Positions 7,613 to 14,493 of a DNA stretch of 24,745 bases are shown here, in pieces (position 1 is the stretch's first letter; each line of letters begins with the position of its first letter). Source of the stretch: an uncultured Collinsella sp. (GTDB taxonomy: Bacteria > Actinomycetota > Coriobacteriia > Coriobacteriales > Coriobacteriaceae); NCBI GenBank assembly GCA_902475375.1, contig CABRZC010000020.1:1-24745 (forward strand), written 5' to 3'. Made by a program: the position numbers and the translations under genes. Under the pieces are notes generated by a model. The model saw only the letters and a list, made by a program, of their open reading frames with translations. It was not told the DNA's origin and made no database searches.

Positions 7613-7654
7613 AAAAAGAAAGCCGGACAGCTGCGAATGGCGCAACTGACCGGC
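7613..7654 (-). terminator. Intrinsic terminator after rsfS
   Basis: On the minus strand an interrupted hairpin (7654-7622) has arms pairing GCCGG/CCGGC, CAG/CTG and TGCG/CGCA around a five-base loop, with two single mismatches. TTTCTTTTT (7621-7613) follows it immediately. It lies 44 bases past the rsfS stop and just beyond the end of convergent dinB. There is no T-run on the plus-strand side, so it should end rsfS transcription rather than dinB. Confidence 0.75.
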
Positions 7655-7672
7655 GAACGGTAAAGGGTAGCT

Positions 7673-7727
7673 AAAAAGCCCCGTCCCAAATGAACTACTA
7701 AAGGAGGTCGAGGGGAAGCTGGGGAGC
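7673..7727 (-). terminator. Possible first terminator overlapping the end of rsfS
   Basis: Minus-strand GGGACGGGGC followed by TTTTT (7687-7673) looks like the 3' arm and tail of an intrinsic terminator. A partly complementary C-rich arm (7727-7713) lies inside the last codons of rsfS, with a bulge and a long loop. If real, this makes tandem terminators with the hairpin at 7622-7654. The pairing is imperfect. Confidence 0.35.
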
Positions 7728-8153
7728 GTCACCCCAGAGCTTCTCGAGACGGTAGAACTCGCGGGCCTCGGGGGTAAAGACGTGGACGACAACCGAGCCG
7801 TAGTCCATGAGCATCCAGGTCTTCTGCTCACGGCCCTCGATGGAGAACGGATGCTCGCCGCAAGCCTCGGCAACCTTCTCCTCAATTTCGTCGACGATCG
7901 AATCAACCTGGCGGTTGTTGGTGCCGGTAGCAATGACAAAGTAGTCACAAACATCGGAAAGCTCAGTCAGGTCGAGCACCTGAACGTCCTCGCCCTTCTT
8001 GTCGTAGGCGGCCTGCGCGGCGGCGCGGGCGACATCCTCAGCGGCGACACCGCTCGCGGACAGCGAGGCGGCAGTGCGGTCGGACGTGGCAGCGAAGCTC
8101 TTGTGCTCCACACGTTCAAGAATCTGCTCGTCGGTCATGGTCTCGTCGGCCAT
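7698..8153 (-). CDS. rsfS: Ribosomal silencing factor RsfS
   Basis: RsfS/Iojap protein binds L14 on the 50S subunit and blocks subunit joining when nutrients are scarce. The core (about residues 36-151) shows the family pattern, with VLDLTELSDVCDYFVIATG (59-77), NNRQVDSIVDEIE and WMLMDYGSVVVHVFTPEAREFYRLEKLWGDAP. The 151 residues include about 35 extra N-terminal residues of unclear role. The ATG at 8153 has AGAGG six bases upstream, and an in-frame ATG five codons later is a possible alternative. It is the last gene of the run obgE-nadD-yqeK-rsfS, 27 bases after yqeK. Confidence 0.95.
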   Translation of the reverse strand: MADETMTDEQILERVEHKSFAATSDRTAASLSASGVAAEDVARAAAQAAYDKKGEDVQVLDLTELSDVCDYFVIATGTNNRQVDSIVDEIEEKVAEACGEHPFSIEGREQKTWMLMDYGSVVVHVFTPEAREFYRLEKLWGDAPQLPLDLL

Positions 8154-8180
8154 GGAATACCTCTTTCTAGACAGCCCGAG

Positions 8181-8789
8181 CTAGCGCAGCTGGGCGTAAT
8201 GGTTGTAAATCGAAATAGCCGTGGGATAAAGATAACGCCCGGTCTGGATCACATAGACCAGACCCTGCGCAAAACAGGAGAAGAACAACTCGTCGAGCGA
8301 GGACTTCCCCACCATCTTGCGCAGCGCATGGGCATAATCACCGTGGCGGTTGGGTTCGATGGCATCGGCCACAAAGACCACCATATCGAGCGGCGTCATG
8401 TCGCAAGCGCCCACGGTGTGACGGTCGACAGCCTGAAAGACCGCCGGCGACAGCTCGGGAAAAAGCTGCGGAAGCTCATAGGCGGCAACCGGGCCATGCA
8501 AAAGCGGCGTCGCGGCAGACGGAGAGCCGGCAATCTTAATGCCGTAATGCAGAGCGCGCGTGACCAGCTCGTCGTCGGAGAGCACCTTGTCCCAGTCATG
8601 GATCAGGCCAGCGGCAGCGGCATCAAAGCGGTTGACACCGTACACCTCGGCTAGGTGCAACGCAGTCTCGGCAACCCCGAGCGAATGCACGTAGCGCTTA
8701 CGCTTATCCTTCATGCGCACATCGAGCAACTCGTGGATGCGCGTCAAGAGCGCGCGCTCGTCGCCCTCAAACTGATCTTCTACCGACAA
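8181..8789 (-). CDS. yqeK: HD-domain hydrolase YqeK (Ap4A hydrolase family)
   Basis: YqeK-type HD protein. Characterised members split diadenosine tetraphosphate symmetrically to ADP using Fe/Mn. The 202 residues show the HD metal ligands His35 (RYVHSLGVA), His64-Asp65 (HDWDK), His98 (LLHGP), His124 (DRHT) and Asp142 (VADAIEP). The initiator is TTG at 8789, with GGGGAG five bases upstream. The next in-frame ATG would remove the first 25 residues. It lies 12 bases after nadD and 27 before rsfS, the conserved nadD-yqeK-rsfS order of Gram-positives. Confidence 0.93.
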   Translation of the reverse strand: MSVEDQFEGDERALLTRIHELLDVRMKDKRKRYVHSLGVAETALHLAEVYGVNRFDAAAAGLIHDWDKVLSDDELVTRALHYGIKIAGSPSAATPLLHGPVAAYELPQLFPELSPAVFQAVDRHTVGACDMTPLDMVVFVADAIEPNRHGDYAHALRKMVGKSSLDELFFSCFAQGLVYVIQTGRYLYPTAISIYNHYAQLR

Positions 8790-8801
8790 CGTTCTCCCCC
8801 A

Positions 8802-9479
8802 TCAATCAAAATCGTCTTGCCCAAGATCGGCATACAGGCCGCGTTTCCGGATATAGCCGAGCACAGACTCGCTCGTAAGATAGCGCACGCTCATACCGCG
8901 GGCAACCCGCTTGCGAATGTTGGTCGAGCTAATCGCCAGCGCCGGAATCTGGATATAGCGCACGTCGAATGGCAATCCCGATTCCTTAATCCGCGCCCGG
9001 GCCGTATCGATGTCAAAGCCGGGACGCGTCGCAGCAATAAAGGTTGCCAGTTCGGCAATCTCATCTGCATTGTGCCAGGTCACAATATCGATAATCGCAT
9101 CGGCACCCGTAATAAAGTAAAGCTTCACCCGTGGCGGGTAAAACTCGCGAAGGGCGCGCAGCGTATCGGCTGTGTAGGTGACACCGGCACGATCGATCTC
9201 GAAGCGGCTTGCCAAAAAGGCCGGGTTCGCGGCGGTCGCGAGGACCGTCATGGCATAACGGTCCTCAGCAGGCGTCACCGGTTTGTCGAGCTTAAAGGCG
9301 GGAGAGCCGGCCGGCATAAAGAGCACGGCGTCCAAGTCGAGCGACTCGCGCGCCTGCTCGGCGGTAACCAAGTGCCCATAATGAATCGGGTCAAAGGTAC
9401 CACCCATAATGCCGAGCCTAAACTCCTGCCCGTCTTCTAGAGGAAGCTCGGGCAGACCGATTCCACCGCGCAGTGACAT
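8802..9479 (-). CDS. nadD: Nicotinate-nucleotide adenylyltransferase
   Basis: Transfers AMP from ATP to nicotinate mononucleotide, the penultimate step of NAD synthesis. The nucleotidyltransferase signature GGTFDPIHYGHL (26-37, with His33 and His36) and the C-terminal ISSTNIR (183-189) are intact in 225 residues. The N-terminus has about 20 residues before the first beta strand, more than usual. The ATG at 9479 begins three bases after the obgE stop with only a modest GAG signal, so translation is probably coupled to obgE and the true start is uncertain. Confidence 0.95.
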   Translation of the reverse strand: MSLRGGIGLPELPLEDGQEFRLGIMGGTFDPIHYGHLVTAEQARESLDLDAVLFMPAGSPAFKLDKPVTPAEDRYAMTVLATAANPAFLASRFEIDRAGVTYTADTLRALREFYPPRVKLYFITGADAIIDIVTWHNADEIAELATFIAATRPGFDIDTARARIKESGLPFDVRYIQIPALAISSTNIRKRVARGMSVRYLTSESVLGYIRKRGLYADLGQDDFD

Positions 9480-9482
9480 GGC

Positions 9483-10979
9483 TTACTCGCACTCCGGGGT
9501 CTCGACGTCTTCCGCAGCAACAGCGTCATCGGTACCGTCAATGGCATCCACCGCGTCGACAGCCTCCAAGCTATCGTCCGCGACATCCTCGACATCAACG
9601 ACCTCGACGGCGACGTCCTCGCTACCGTCCTCAAGCTCGTCCTCGAACTCCGAGAAGTCCTCGGCGCCCTCAAAGTCAAAGGCGCGCTGGCAAATGCGAA
9701 CCTCGTCGCCGGCACGGCAGCCGGCCTTTTGGAGCGCATCGTCGACACCCATGCGGGAAAACTTATGCTGCAGGTAGATGACCGCCTCCTCATTTTCCCA
9801 GTCGGTCTGAATAACCAAGCGCTCAATCGCGCGACCGACCACGCGGAAGGCACCGGGCTCCTCTTGGACAATGCGGAACCGCTTCTCGCGCTGCAGACGG
9901 CGGCGCTCCCACTCCTCGTCGCGCAAATCGACCGGCTCATCAGAGACCGCCAGCTCAGCGCGAAGCTTAGCCACCTGCTCGCCCACGGCAAGCATCAGCG
10001 TGTTGAGACCGGCACCCGTCACAGCGGACACGGCAAAGAACATATGGCCATCGTCGAGCGCCGCACGCTTAAGGTCGGCAATCTTGTCGGCCGTGCCCGG
10101 CGCATCGCACTTATTAGCGACAACGATCTGCGGGCGCTCCGAGAGCTCTGCGCCATACTGCTCGAGCTCACGGTTAATAATGCGATAGTCCTCGACCGGA
10201 TCACGATCCTCAAACCCGCCCGTCATGTCAACGACATGCATAATCAAAGCAGTGCGCTCGATATGACGCAGGAACTGATGGCCCAGGCCACGCCCCTCGC
10301 TCGCGCCCTCGATAAGACCGGGGACATCGGCAACGACGTAAGAATATTCGCCGGCACGCACCATGCCCAAGTTGGGCACAAGCGTGGTAAACGGATAGTC
10401 GGCAATCTTGGGACGGGCGGCACTCATACGCGCGATGAGCGAAGACTTACCCACCGAGGGAAAGCCCACGAGCGCGGCATCGGCCATAAGCTTCATCTCG
10501 AGCTCGATCCAGTGTTCCTCGGCCGGCTCGCCCAGCTGGGCAAATGCGGGCGCGCGACGCACCGACGTCACAAAGTGAGTGTTGCCCAGACCGCCGGCAC
10601 CACCGGGCGCCACGACAACGCGCTCGCCGTCGTGCACCAGGTCGGCAATCTCGAACATCGGGGTCTGCGTCTCGGGATCGAGCTCGCGGACTACGGTGCC
10701 CATGGGGACTTTCAAAATCAGGTCCTCACCGCTTTTGCCGTTGCGGCGGGCACCCTGGCCATGCGTTCCGCGCTCAGCACGAAAGTGATGCTTAAAGCGG
10801 TAATCGATCAGCGAGGACAGCTGAGCGTCGGCCTGAATGACGACGTTGCCGCCACGACCGCCGTCGCCGCCATCGGGGCCGCCCTTGGGAACAAATGCCT
10901 CGCGCCTAAACGACATGCATCCGGCTCCGCCGTCGCCGCCGCAAACGTTAATTCGGCTGATATCGGTGAACTGTGACAA
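9483..10979 (-). CDS. obgE: Obg family GTPase (50S assembly)
   Basis: Essential GTPase of large-subunit assembly and stress signalling. Domains: the glycine-rich Obg fold (about 1-158, with GGDGGAG and GGPDGGDGGRGG), then the G domain with G1 GFPSVGKSS (172-180), G3 DVPGLIEGASEGRG (218-231) and G4 NKCD (289-292). The OCT domain (about 362-437) follows. An acidic tail (438-498) of Glu/Asp/Val/Ala extends the protein to 498 residues. The start is TTG at 10979 with GGAGG eight bases upstream; no ATG fits the conserved N-terminus. An intrinsic terminator ends only about 17 bases upstream, so expression must come from readthrough or a promoter inside the hairpin region. nadD follows after three bases. 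Confidence 0.96.
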   Translation of the reverse strand: MSQFTDISRINVCGGDGGAGCMSFRREAFVPKGGPDGGDGGRGGNVVIQADAQLSSLIDYRFKHHFRAERGTHGQGARRNGKSGEDLILKVPMGTVVRELDPETQTPMFEIADLVHDGERVVVAPGGAGGLGNTHFVTSVRRAPAFAQLGEPAEEHWIELEMKLMADAALVGFPSVGKSSLIARMSAARPKIADYPFTTLVPNLGMVRAGEYSYVVADVPGLIEGASEGRGLGHQFLRHIERTALIMHVVDMTGGFEDRDPVEDYRIINRELEQYGAELSERPQIVVANKCDAPGTADKIADLKRAALDDGHMFFAVSAVTGAGLNTLMLAVGEQVAKLRAELAVSDEPVDLRDEEWERRRLQREKRFRIVQEEPGAFRVVGRAIERLVIQTDWENEEAVIYLQHKFSRMGVDDALQKAGCRAGDEVRICQRAFDFEGAEDFSEFEDELEDGSEDVAVEVVDVEDVADDSLEAVDAVDAIDGTDDAVAAEDVETPECE

Positions 10980-10995
10980 CAGAATCGCCTCCTAC

Positions 10996-11039
10996 AAAAA
11001 AGAGGGAGACCCTTGAATCCTAAAACTCAAGTGCCTCCC
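10996..11039 (-). terminator. Intrinsic terminator between rpmA and obgE
   Basis: On the minus strand GGGAG pairs with CTCCC and CTTGA with TCAAG, separated by a three-base internal loop and a ten-base apical loop. TCTTTTTT follows directly (11003-10996). It begins 25 bases after the rpmA stop. The T-run ends three bases before the obgE ribosome-binding site, so the element doubles as the obgE leader. Confidence 0.8.
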
Positions 11040-11064
11040 ACATATGTGCTCTATGAAGGGTGAA

Positions 11065-11322
11065 TTACGCGTTCGCGAGCGGGCGTACGCTGACCCTGTG
11101 CTTGATACCCTTGTGGAACTCAACGGTACCGTCGACCAGCGCGAACAGCGTGTCGTCCTTGCCACGGCCAACGTTCTCACCCGGGTGGATGTGCGTGCCG
11201 TGCTGACGGACGAGAATCGTGCCCGTGGTTACCGTCTGGCCGGCATAGCGCTTCGTGCCAAGGCGCTGACCGCGGGAGTCACGGCCATTACGGGAGGAAC
11301 CGAGTCCTTTTTTGTGTGCCAT
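11065..11322 (-). CDS. rpmA: 50S ribosomal protein L27
   Basis: L27 reaches the peptidyl transferase centre with its N-terminus. The 85 residues begin directly MAHKKGLGSSRNGRDSRGQR, so there is no Firmicutes-type cleavable N-terminal extension. In keeping with that, no prp (ysxB) protease gene lies between rplU and rpmA. The ATG at 11322 has a moderate AGG signal eight bases upstream. It follows rplU by 33 bases and is closed by a strong terminator. Confidence 0.97.
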   Translation of the reverse strand: MAHKKGLGSSRNGRDSRGQRLGTKRYAGQTVTTGTILVRQHGTHIHPGENVGRGKDDTLFALVDGTVEFHKGIKHRVSVRPLANA

Positions 11323-11355
11323 TGTGTATACCTACTCTTTCGTTACGAGTGTAAT

Positions 11356-11730
11356 CTACTCGGCGACGGGAGCCTCGGCAACAGCCTCAGCCTCTGCCTT
11401 GACAGCCTTCTTGGCGCGGGAGGTAGCCTGAACCTTCACGATCTTCAGCTTGGTGAGCTGCTGACGGTGACCCTTCAGACGACGATAGCGCTTACGCTTG
11501 TGGAACTTGAAGACCAGCTGCTTCTCGCCCTTGAACTGCTCAACGATCTGAGCGGTAACCTTGGCCTTGGCCAGCTTGTCGGGATCGGTGACGATCTTCT
11601 TACCATCGTTGAGGAAGATAACCGGCAGGGTGATCTTATCGCCCTCATTGCCCTCGATCTTCTCGACGGTGATGACATCGTCGGTGGCGACCTTGTACTG
11701 CTTGCCGCCCGTGTTAACGATTGCGTACAT
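11356..11730 (-). CDS. rplU: 50S ribosomal protein L21
   Basis: L21 binds 23S rRNA with L20. The conserved N-terminus MYAIVNTGGKQYKV sets the start at the ATG at 11730 (124 residues), with AAGGG nine bases upstream. An ATG 21 bases further upstream adds MHEGQVN and has no ribosome-binding site. The RNA-binding signature KFHKRKRYRRLKGHRQQ (about 76-92) is present. The last 20 residues or so form an Ala/Glu/Val-rich tail. It has its own promoter and is co-transcribed with rpmA. Confidence 0.97.
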   Translation of the reverse strand: MYAIVNTGGKQYKVATDDVITVEKIEGNEGDKITLPVIFLNDGKKIVTDPDKLAKAKVTAQIVEQFKGEKQLVFKFHKRKRYRRLKGHRQQLTKLKIVKVQATSRAKKAVKAEAEAVAEAPVAE

Positions 11731-11772
11731 GTTTACTTGCCCTTCATGCATCAGTTAGTGCAACAGCCGAAT

Positions 11773-11801
11773 ATAGTAGCAGGCGATAATACCCCCGTCA
11801 A
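11773..11801 (-). promoter_or_regulatory. Promoter of rplU-rpmA
   Basis: On the minus strand TTGACG (complement of 11796-11801, 5/6) is separated by 17 bases from TACTAT (complement of 11773-11778, 4/6). Transcription should start near 11766, giving a leader of about 36 bases. The -35 box overlaps the TGA stop of the upstream DUF2344 gene, so the ribosomal-protein unit is started separately although the genes nearly abut. Confidence 0.65.
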
Positions 11802-12610
11802 CGAGTATGTGGAGCAAATCCACAAGTTCGCACAGGTATGGGGCTGACGAGTCGGCCCTCGTCGTCCTCGCATGCTTGATTCTGACGCTCGACATCGTAG
11901 GAGCAGATGGTCACGAGGTCTTGCATACCGGTGGAAACAATAGGTGCATCGACGCCCGGGGTCAAGCCCTGCAACAAAACATCAGCTGCGGAAAGCAAAA
12001 TTTCCGGACGCATGGAGCCCTCGTTATCGGCATGGGTGTCGAGCATGAGCACCAGATGGTCCGGGCGCTCCCCTGCCGTAAGCTCGTAGCCCACCAGAGT
12101 GTGGTCAAGATCTAGGCGCTTGCTCTTCTTACCGCGTGCGTAGTCGATGCCGTGCCCCGCGCGCAGCGTATCGATAGCGCGACGCACCTCGTCGGCATCC
12201 ACCGGTGCCTCAGGATCGAGATGCAGATCGATACGATAGGACAGACGCGTGAGTTGCGCCGTCAGCGCCGGCGTGCGCACGTCGATGTAGGCGGCCTCGA
12301 TGGGGGCCAGATCGGCCGGAGATGCCGCCGCCAGGCGCTCAAACGCCTCGCCGAGTGCAACGAACTCGGTCATAAACAGGTCATACCACTCGCAAGTCGA
12401 CGACGTGCCCACCGGCAGCGCCGACGAAAAGCCCACGCGCATGTGCGGAGAGAAGCCCTGCGTCACGGCATAGGGCAGCCCCGCGCGACGCACGATGCGC
12501 TCAATGGTATGAATCACTTCGAGATGACCCAGGTACTTAAGGCGGTCGCGCTTGCCATAGCGAACGCGAAGCCTAAAGAGCGTGGGGTTGTCGGTCAGGC
12601 GCTCACTCAT
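11798..12610 (-). CDS. DUF2344 (TIGR03936-type) protein, radical SAM partner
   Basis: A 270-residue protein of the DUF2344 family, function unknown. The conserved front half shows FRLRVRYGKRDRLKYLGHLE (12-31) and RRAGLPYAVTQGFSPHMRVGFSSALPVG, the family's main signature. The remainder is less conserved. I see no membrane helix, signal peptide or metal-binding cysteine motif. Its ATG overlaps the radical SAM stop by four bases (ATGA), implying coupled translation and a joint role. In other bacteria the two families are neighbours or fused, usually next to rplU. A link to rRNA, tRNA or ribosome biology is only an inference from that position. Confidence 0.9.
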   Translation of the reverse strand: MSERLTDNPTLFRLRVRYGKRDRLKYLGHLEVIHTIERIVRRAGLPYAVTQGFSPHMRVGFSSALPVGTSSTCEWYDLFMTEFVALGEAFERLAAASPADLAPIEAAYIDVRTPALTAQLTRLSYRIDLHLDPEAPVDADEVRRAIDTLRAGHGIDYARGKKSKRLDLDHTLVGYELTAGERPDHLVLMLDTHADNEGSMRPEILLSAADVLLQGLTPGVDAPIVSTGMQDLVTICSYDVERQNQACEDDEGRLVSPIPVRTCGFAPHTR

Positions 12611-14484
12611 GCGCGATCACCCACCAATACATTCTTGGCATGGAGCGTGGGGCAGATTCCGCAACCGGTGCACGACGTGCGGGTGCAGTCGGGCGTCGTG
12701 ACGCCCTCCAGCGAGCGGCGGTATTCGCGCTCGAGGAAGCCGCGCGAGCAACCGGGGCTCACGTGCTCCCAGGGCAGACGCCAGTCCAGCCCATAGGGCA
12801 GGTGCACGAGCTCGTTGAGGTCGATGCCGTTTTTGGCCGCCGCCTCTTTCCAGTTGTCGAGCGAGAAATGCTCCACCCAGGCGTCGAAGCGCGAGCCCGC
12901 ACGCCAGGCATCGATGATGACCGGCGTCATGTCGCGACCGGCGCGGGACAGCGCGGCCTCGACGAGCGAGGTCTCGGCATCGTGGTAATGCACTCGTACG
13001 GCGCGGTTGCGCACGCTCGTGATGAGCAGCTTTTGGCGACGCTTGACGTCGTCATAGTCGAGCTGCGGGCACCACTGGAACGGCGTTGCCGCCTTGGGGA
13101 TAAACACCGAAACCGAGATGGACACCGAGATGGAACCGCGGCGCGCCTTGGGCACCACGGAACGGCCAAGCTCCAGCACGTGATCGGCCAGGTTGGCAAT
13201 GGCCACGATATCCTCGTCACGCTCACCGGGAAGACCCATCATAAAGTAGAGCTTCATGCGGTTCCAGCCCGCCTCGAAGGCCGCCTTAGCCGCGCGGTCC
13301 AGGTCCTCCTCGGTCACGTTCTTGTTGATGATGTCGCGCATGCGCTGGCTACCGGCCTCGGGGGCAAACGTCAGGCCGCCTTTCTTTTCACCGGCGACCG
13401 ACTCGGCCATATCCACGCCAAATGAATCAAGGCGCTGCGAGGGAATTGACACGCGAATGCCCGTATCCTCCAGGCGGCGGTTGAGCCTGCCGAGCACATC
13501 GCGGATGCAGGAGTGGTCGGTGGTCGAAAGCGAGGTGAGCGACACCTCGTCATAGCCAGTCTTCTGCAGGCCCTGGATCACCGAGGAAACAATCTGGTCG
13601 GCCGAGCGCTCGCGCACCGGACGATAGGTCATACCGGCCTGGCAAAAACGGCAGCCGCGGGCACAACCGCGCAGAATCTCAATCGACAGGCGGTCGTGAA
13701 CGAGCTGCGCGTAGGGCACGCACGACTGCGACAGCGGATTAGTAGCTCCAAAGTCCTCAACGACGCGCTTATAGACTACCTGCGGGACGTCCTTGCCTTC
13801 GCGCGGCACGGTGTAGCCATGCGGCGAGCAGGGCTCGTCATAGCGCACCTCATACAGAGACGGCACATAGGTACCGGCGACCGTCGCGAGCTGCTCGACA
13901 ATCTGAGCGCGCGAGACGCCTTCGTCGCGCAAGCGGCGATGCAGCTGACAGATCTCGAGCAACGACTCCTCACCCTCGCCAATGAGGATGGCATCGAAGA
14001 AGGCCGCATACGGCTCGGGGTTATAGACCGAGGGACCACCGGCGACGATGATGGGATCGTCCTCGGTACGGTCGGCCGCGAGCAGCGGAATGCCGGCGAG
14101 GTCGAGCGCCTCGAGGAAGTTGGTGACGGCCATCTCGTGCGGCACATGCATGCCGACGATATCGAACGAGGCCACAGGCGCCGCGCCCTCGAGCGACAGC
14201 AGCGGAATCCCCGCCTCGCGCATGGCATCGCCCATATCGGGCCACGGCACATAGCCGCGCTCGCAGGAAATGCCCTCGGCCTGATTGAGGATGTTATAGA
14301 GAATGGCGATGCCCTGGTTGGGCAGACCGACCTCATACACGTCAGGGTAGATCATGCAGCAGCGGTAATCGGCATCGGCCTTGGAGAGCGTGCCCCACTC
14401 ATGGTCGATATAGCGACTCGGCTTCTCGACCTTTGCGAGCAGGGGCTCAATCAAATGAAAACAGTCTTGGTACACAGCGCGCAA
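12607..14484 (-). CDS. B12-binding-like radical SAM protein, TIGR03960 type
   Basis: Uncharacterised radical SAM enzyme of 625 residues. The N-terminal third (about 40-250) resembles a cobalamin-binding-like Rossmann region, with GLPNQGIAILYNILN and IIVAGGPSVYNPEPYA. The radical SAM core carries the CxxxCxxC cluster as Cys274, Cys278 and Cys281 (ILRGCARGCRFCQAG). A second set of cysteines ends the protein: Cys600, Cys605, Cys608 and Cys611, the last in CGICP, fitting an auxiliary iron-sulphur cluster. The start is TTG at 14484, with AGGGG six bases upstream and ten bases after the DUF697 gene. It overlaps the DUF2344 partner. No substrate is known. Methylthiolation or another RNA/ribosomal modification would suit the context but is not shown. 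Confidence 0.9.
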   Translation of the reverse strand: MRAVYQDCFHLIEPLLAKVEKPSRYIDHEWGTLSKADADYRCCMIYPDVYEVGLPNQGIAILYNILNQAEGISCERGYVPWPDMGDAMREAGIPLLSLEGAAPVASFDIVGMHVPHEMAVTNFLEALDLAGIPLLAADRTEDDPIIVAGGPSVYNPEPYAAFFDAILIGEGEESLLEICQLHRRLRDEGVSRAQIVEQLATVAGTYVPSLYEVRYDEPCSPHGYTVPREGKDVPQVVYKRVVEDFGATNPLSQSCVPYAQLVHDRLSIEILRGCARGCRFCQAGMTYRPVRERSADQIVSSVIQGLQKTGYDEVSLTSLSTTDHSCIRDVLGRLNRRLEDTGIRVSIPSQRLDSFGVDMAESVAGEKKGGLTFAPEAGSQRMRDIINKNVTEEDLDRAAKAAFEAGWNRMKLYFMMGLPGERDEDIVAIANLADHVLELGRSVVPKARRGSISVSISVSVFIPKAATPFQWCPQLDYDDVKRRQKLLITSVRNRAVRVHYHDAETSLVEAALSRAGRDMTPVIIDAWRAGSRFDAWVEHFSLDNWKEAAAKNGIDLNELVHLPYGLDWRLPWEHVSPGCSRGFLEREYRRSLEGVTTPDCTRTSCTGCGICPTLHAKNVLVGDRA

Positions 14485-14493
14485 AAGAAACCC

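Noticed and set aside
9729..10976. 415-residue plus-strand reading frame opposite obgE
   Set aside because: A shadow of obgE codon periodicity with no protein family features.
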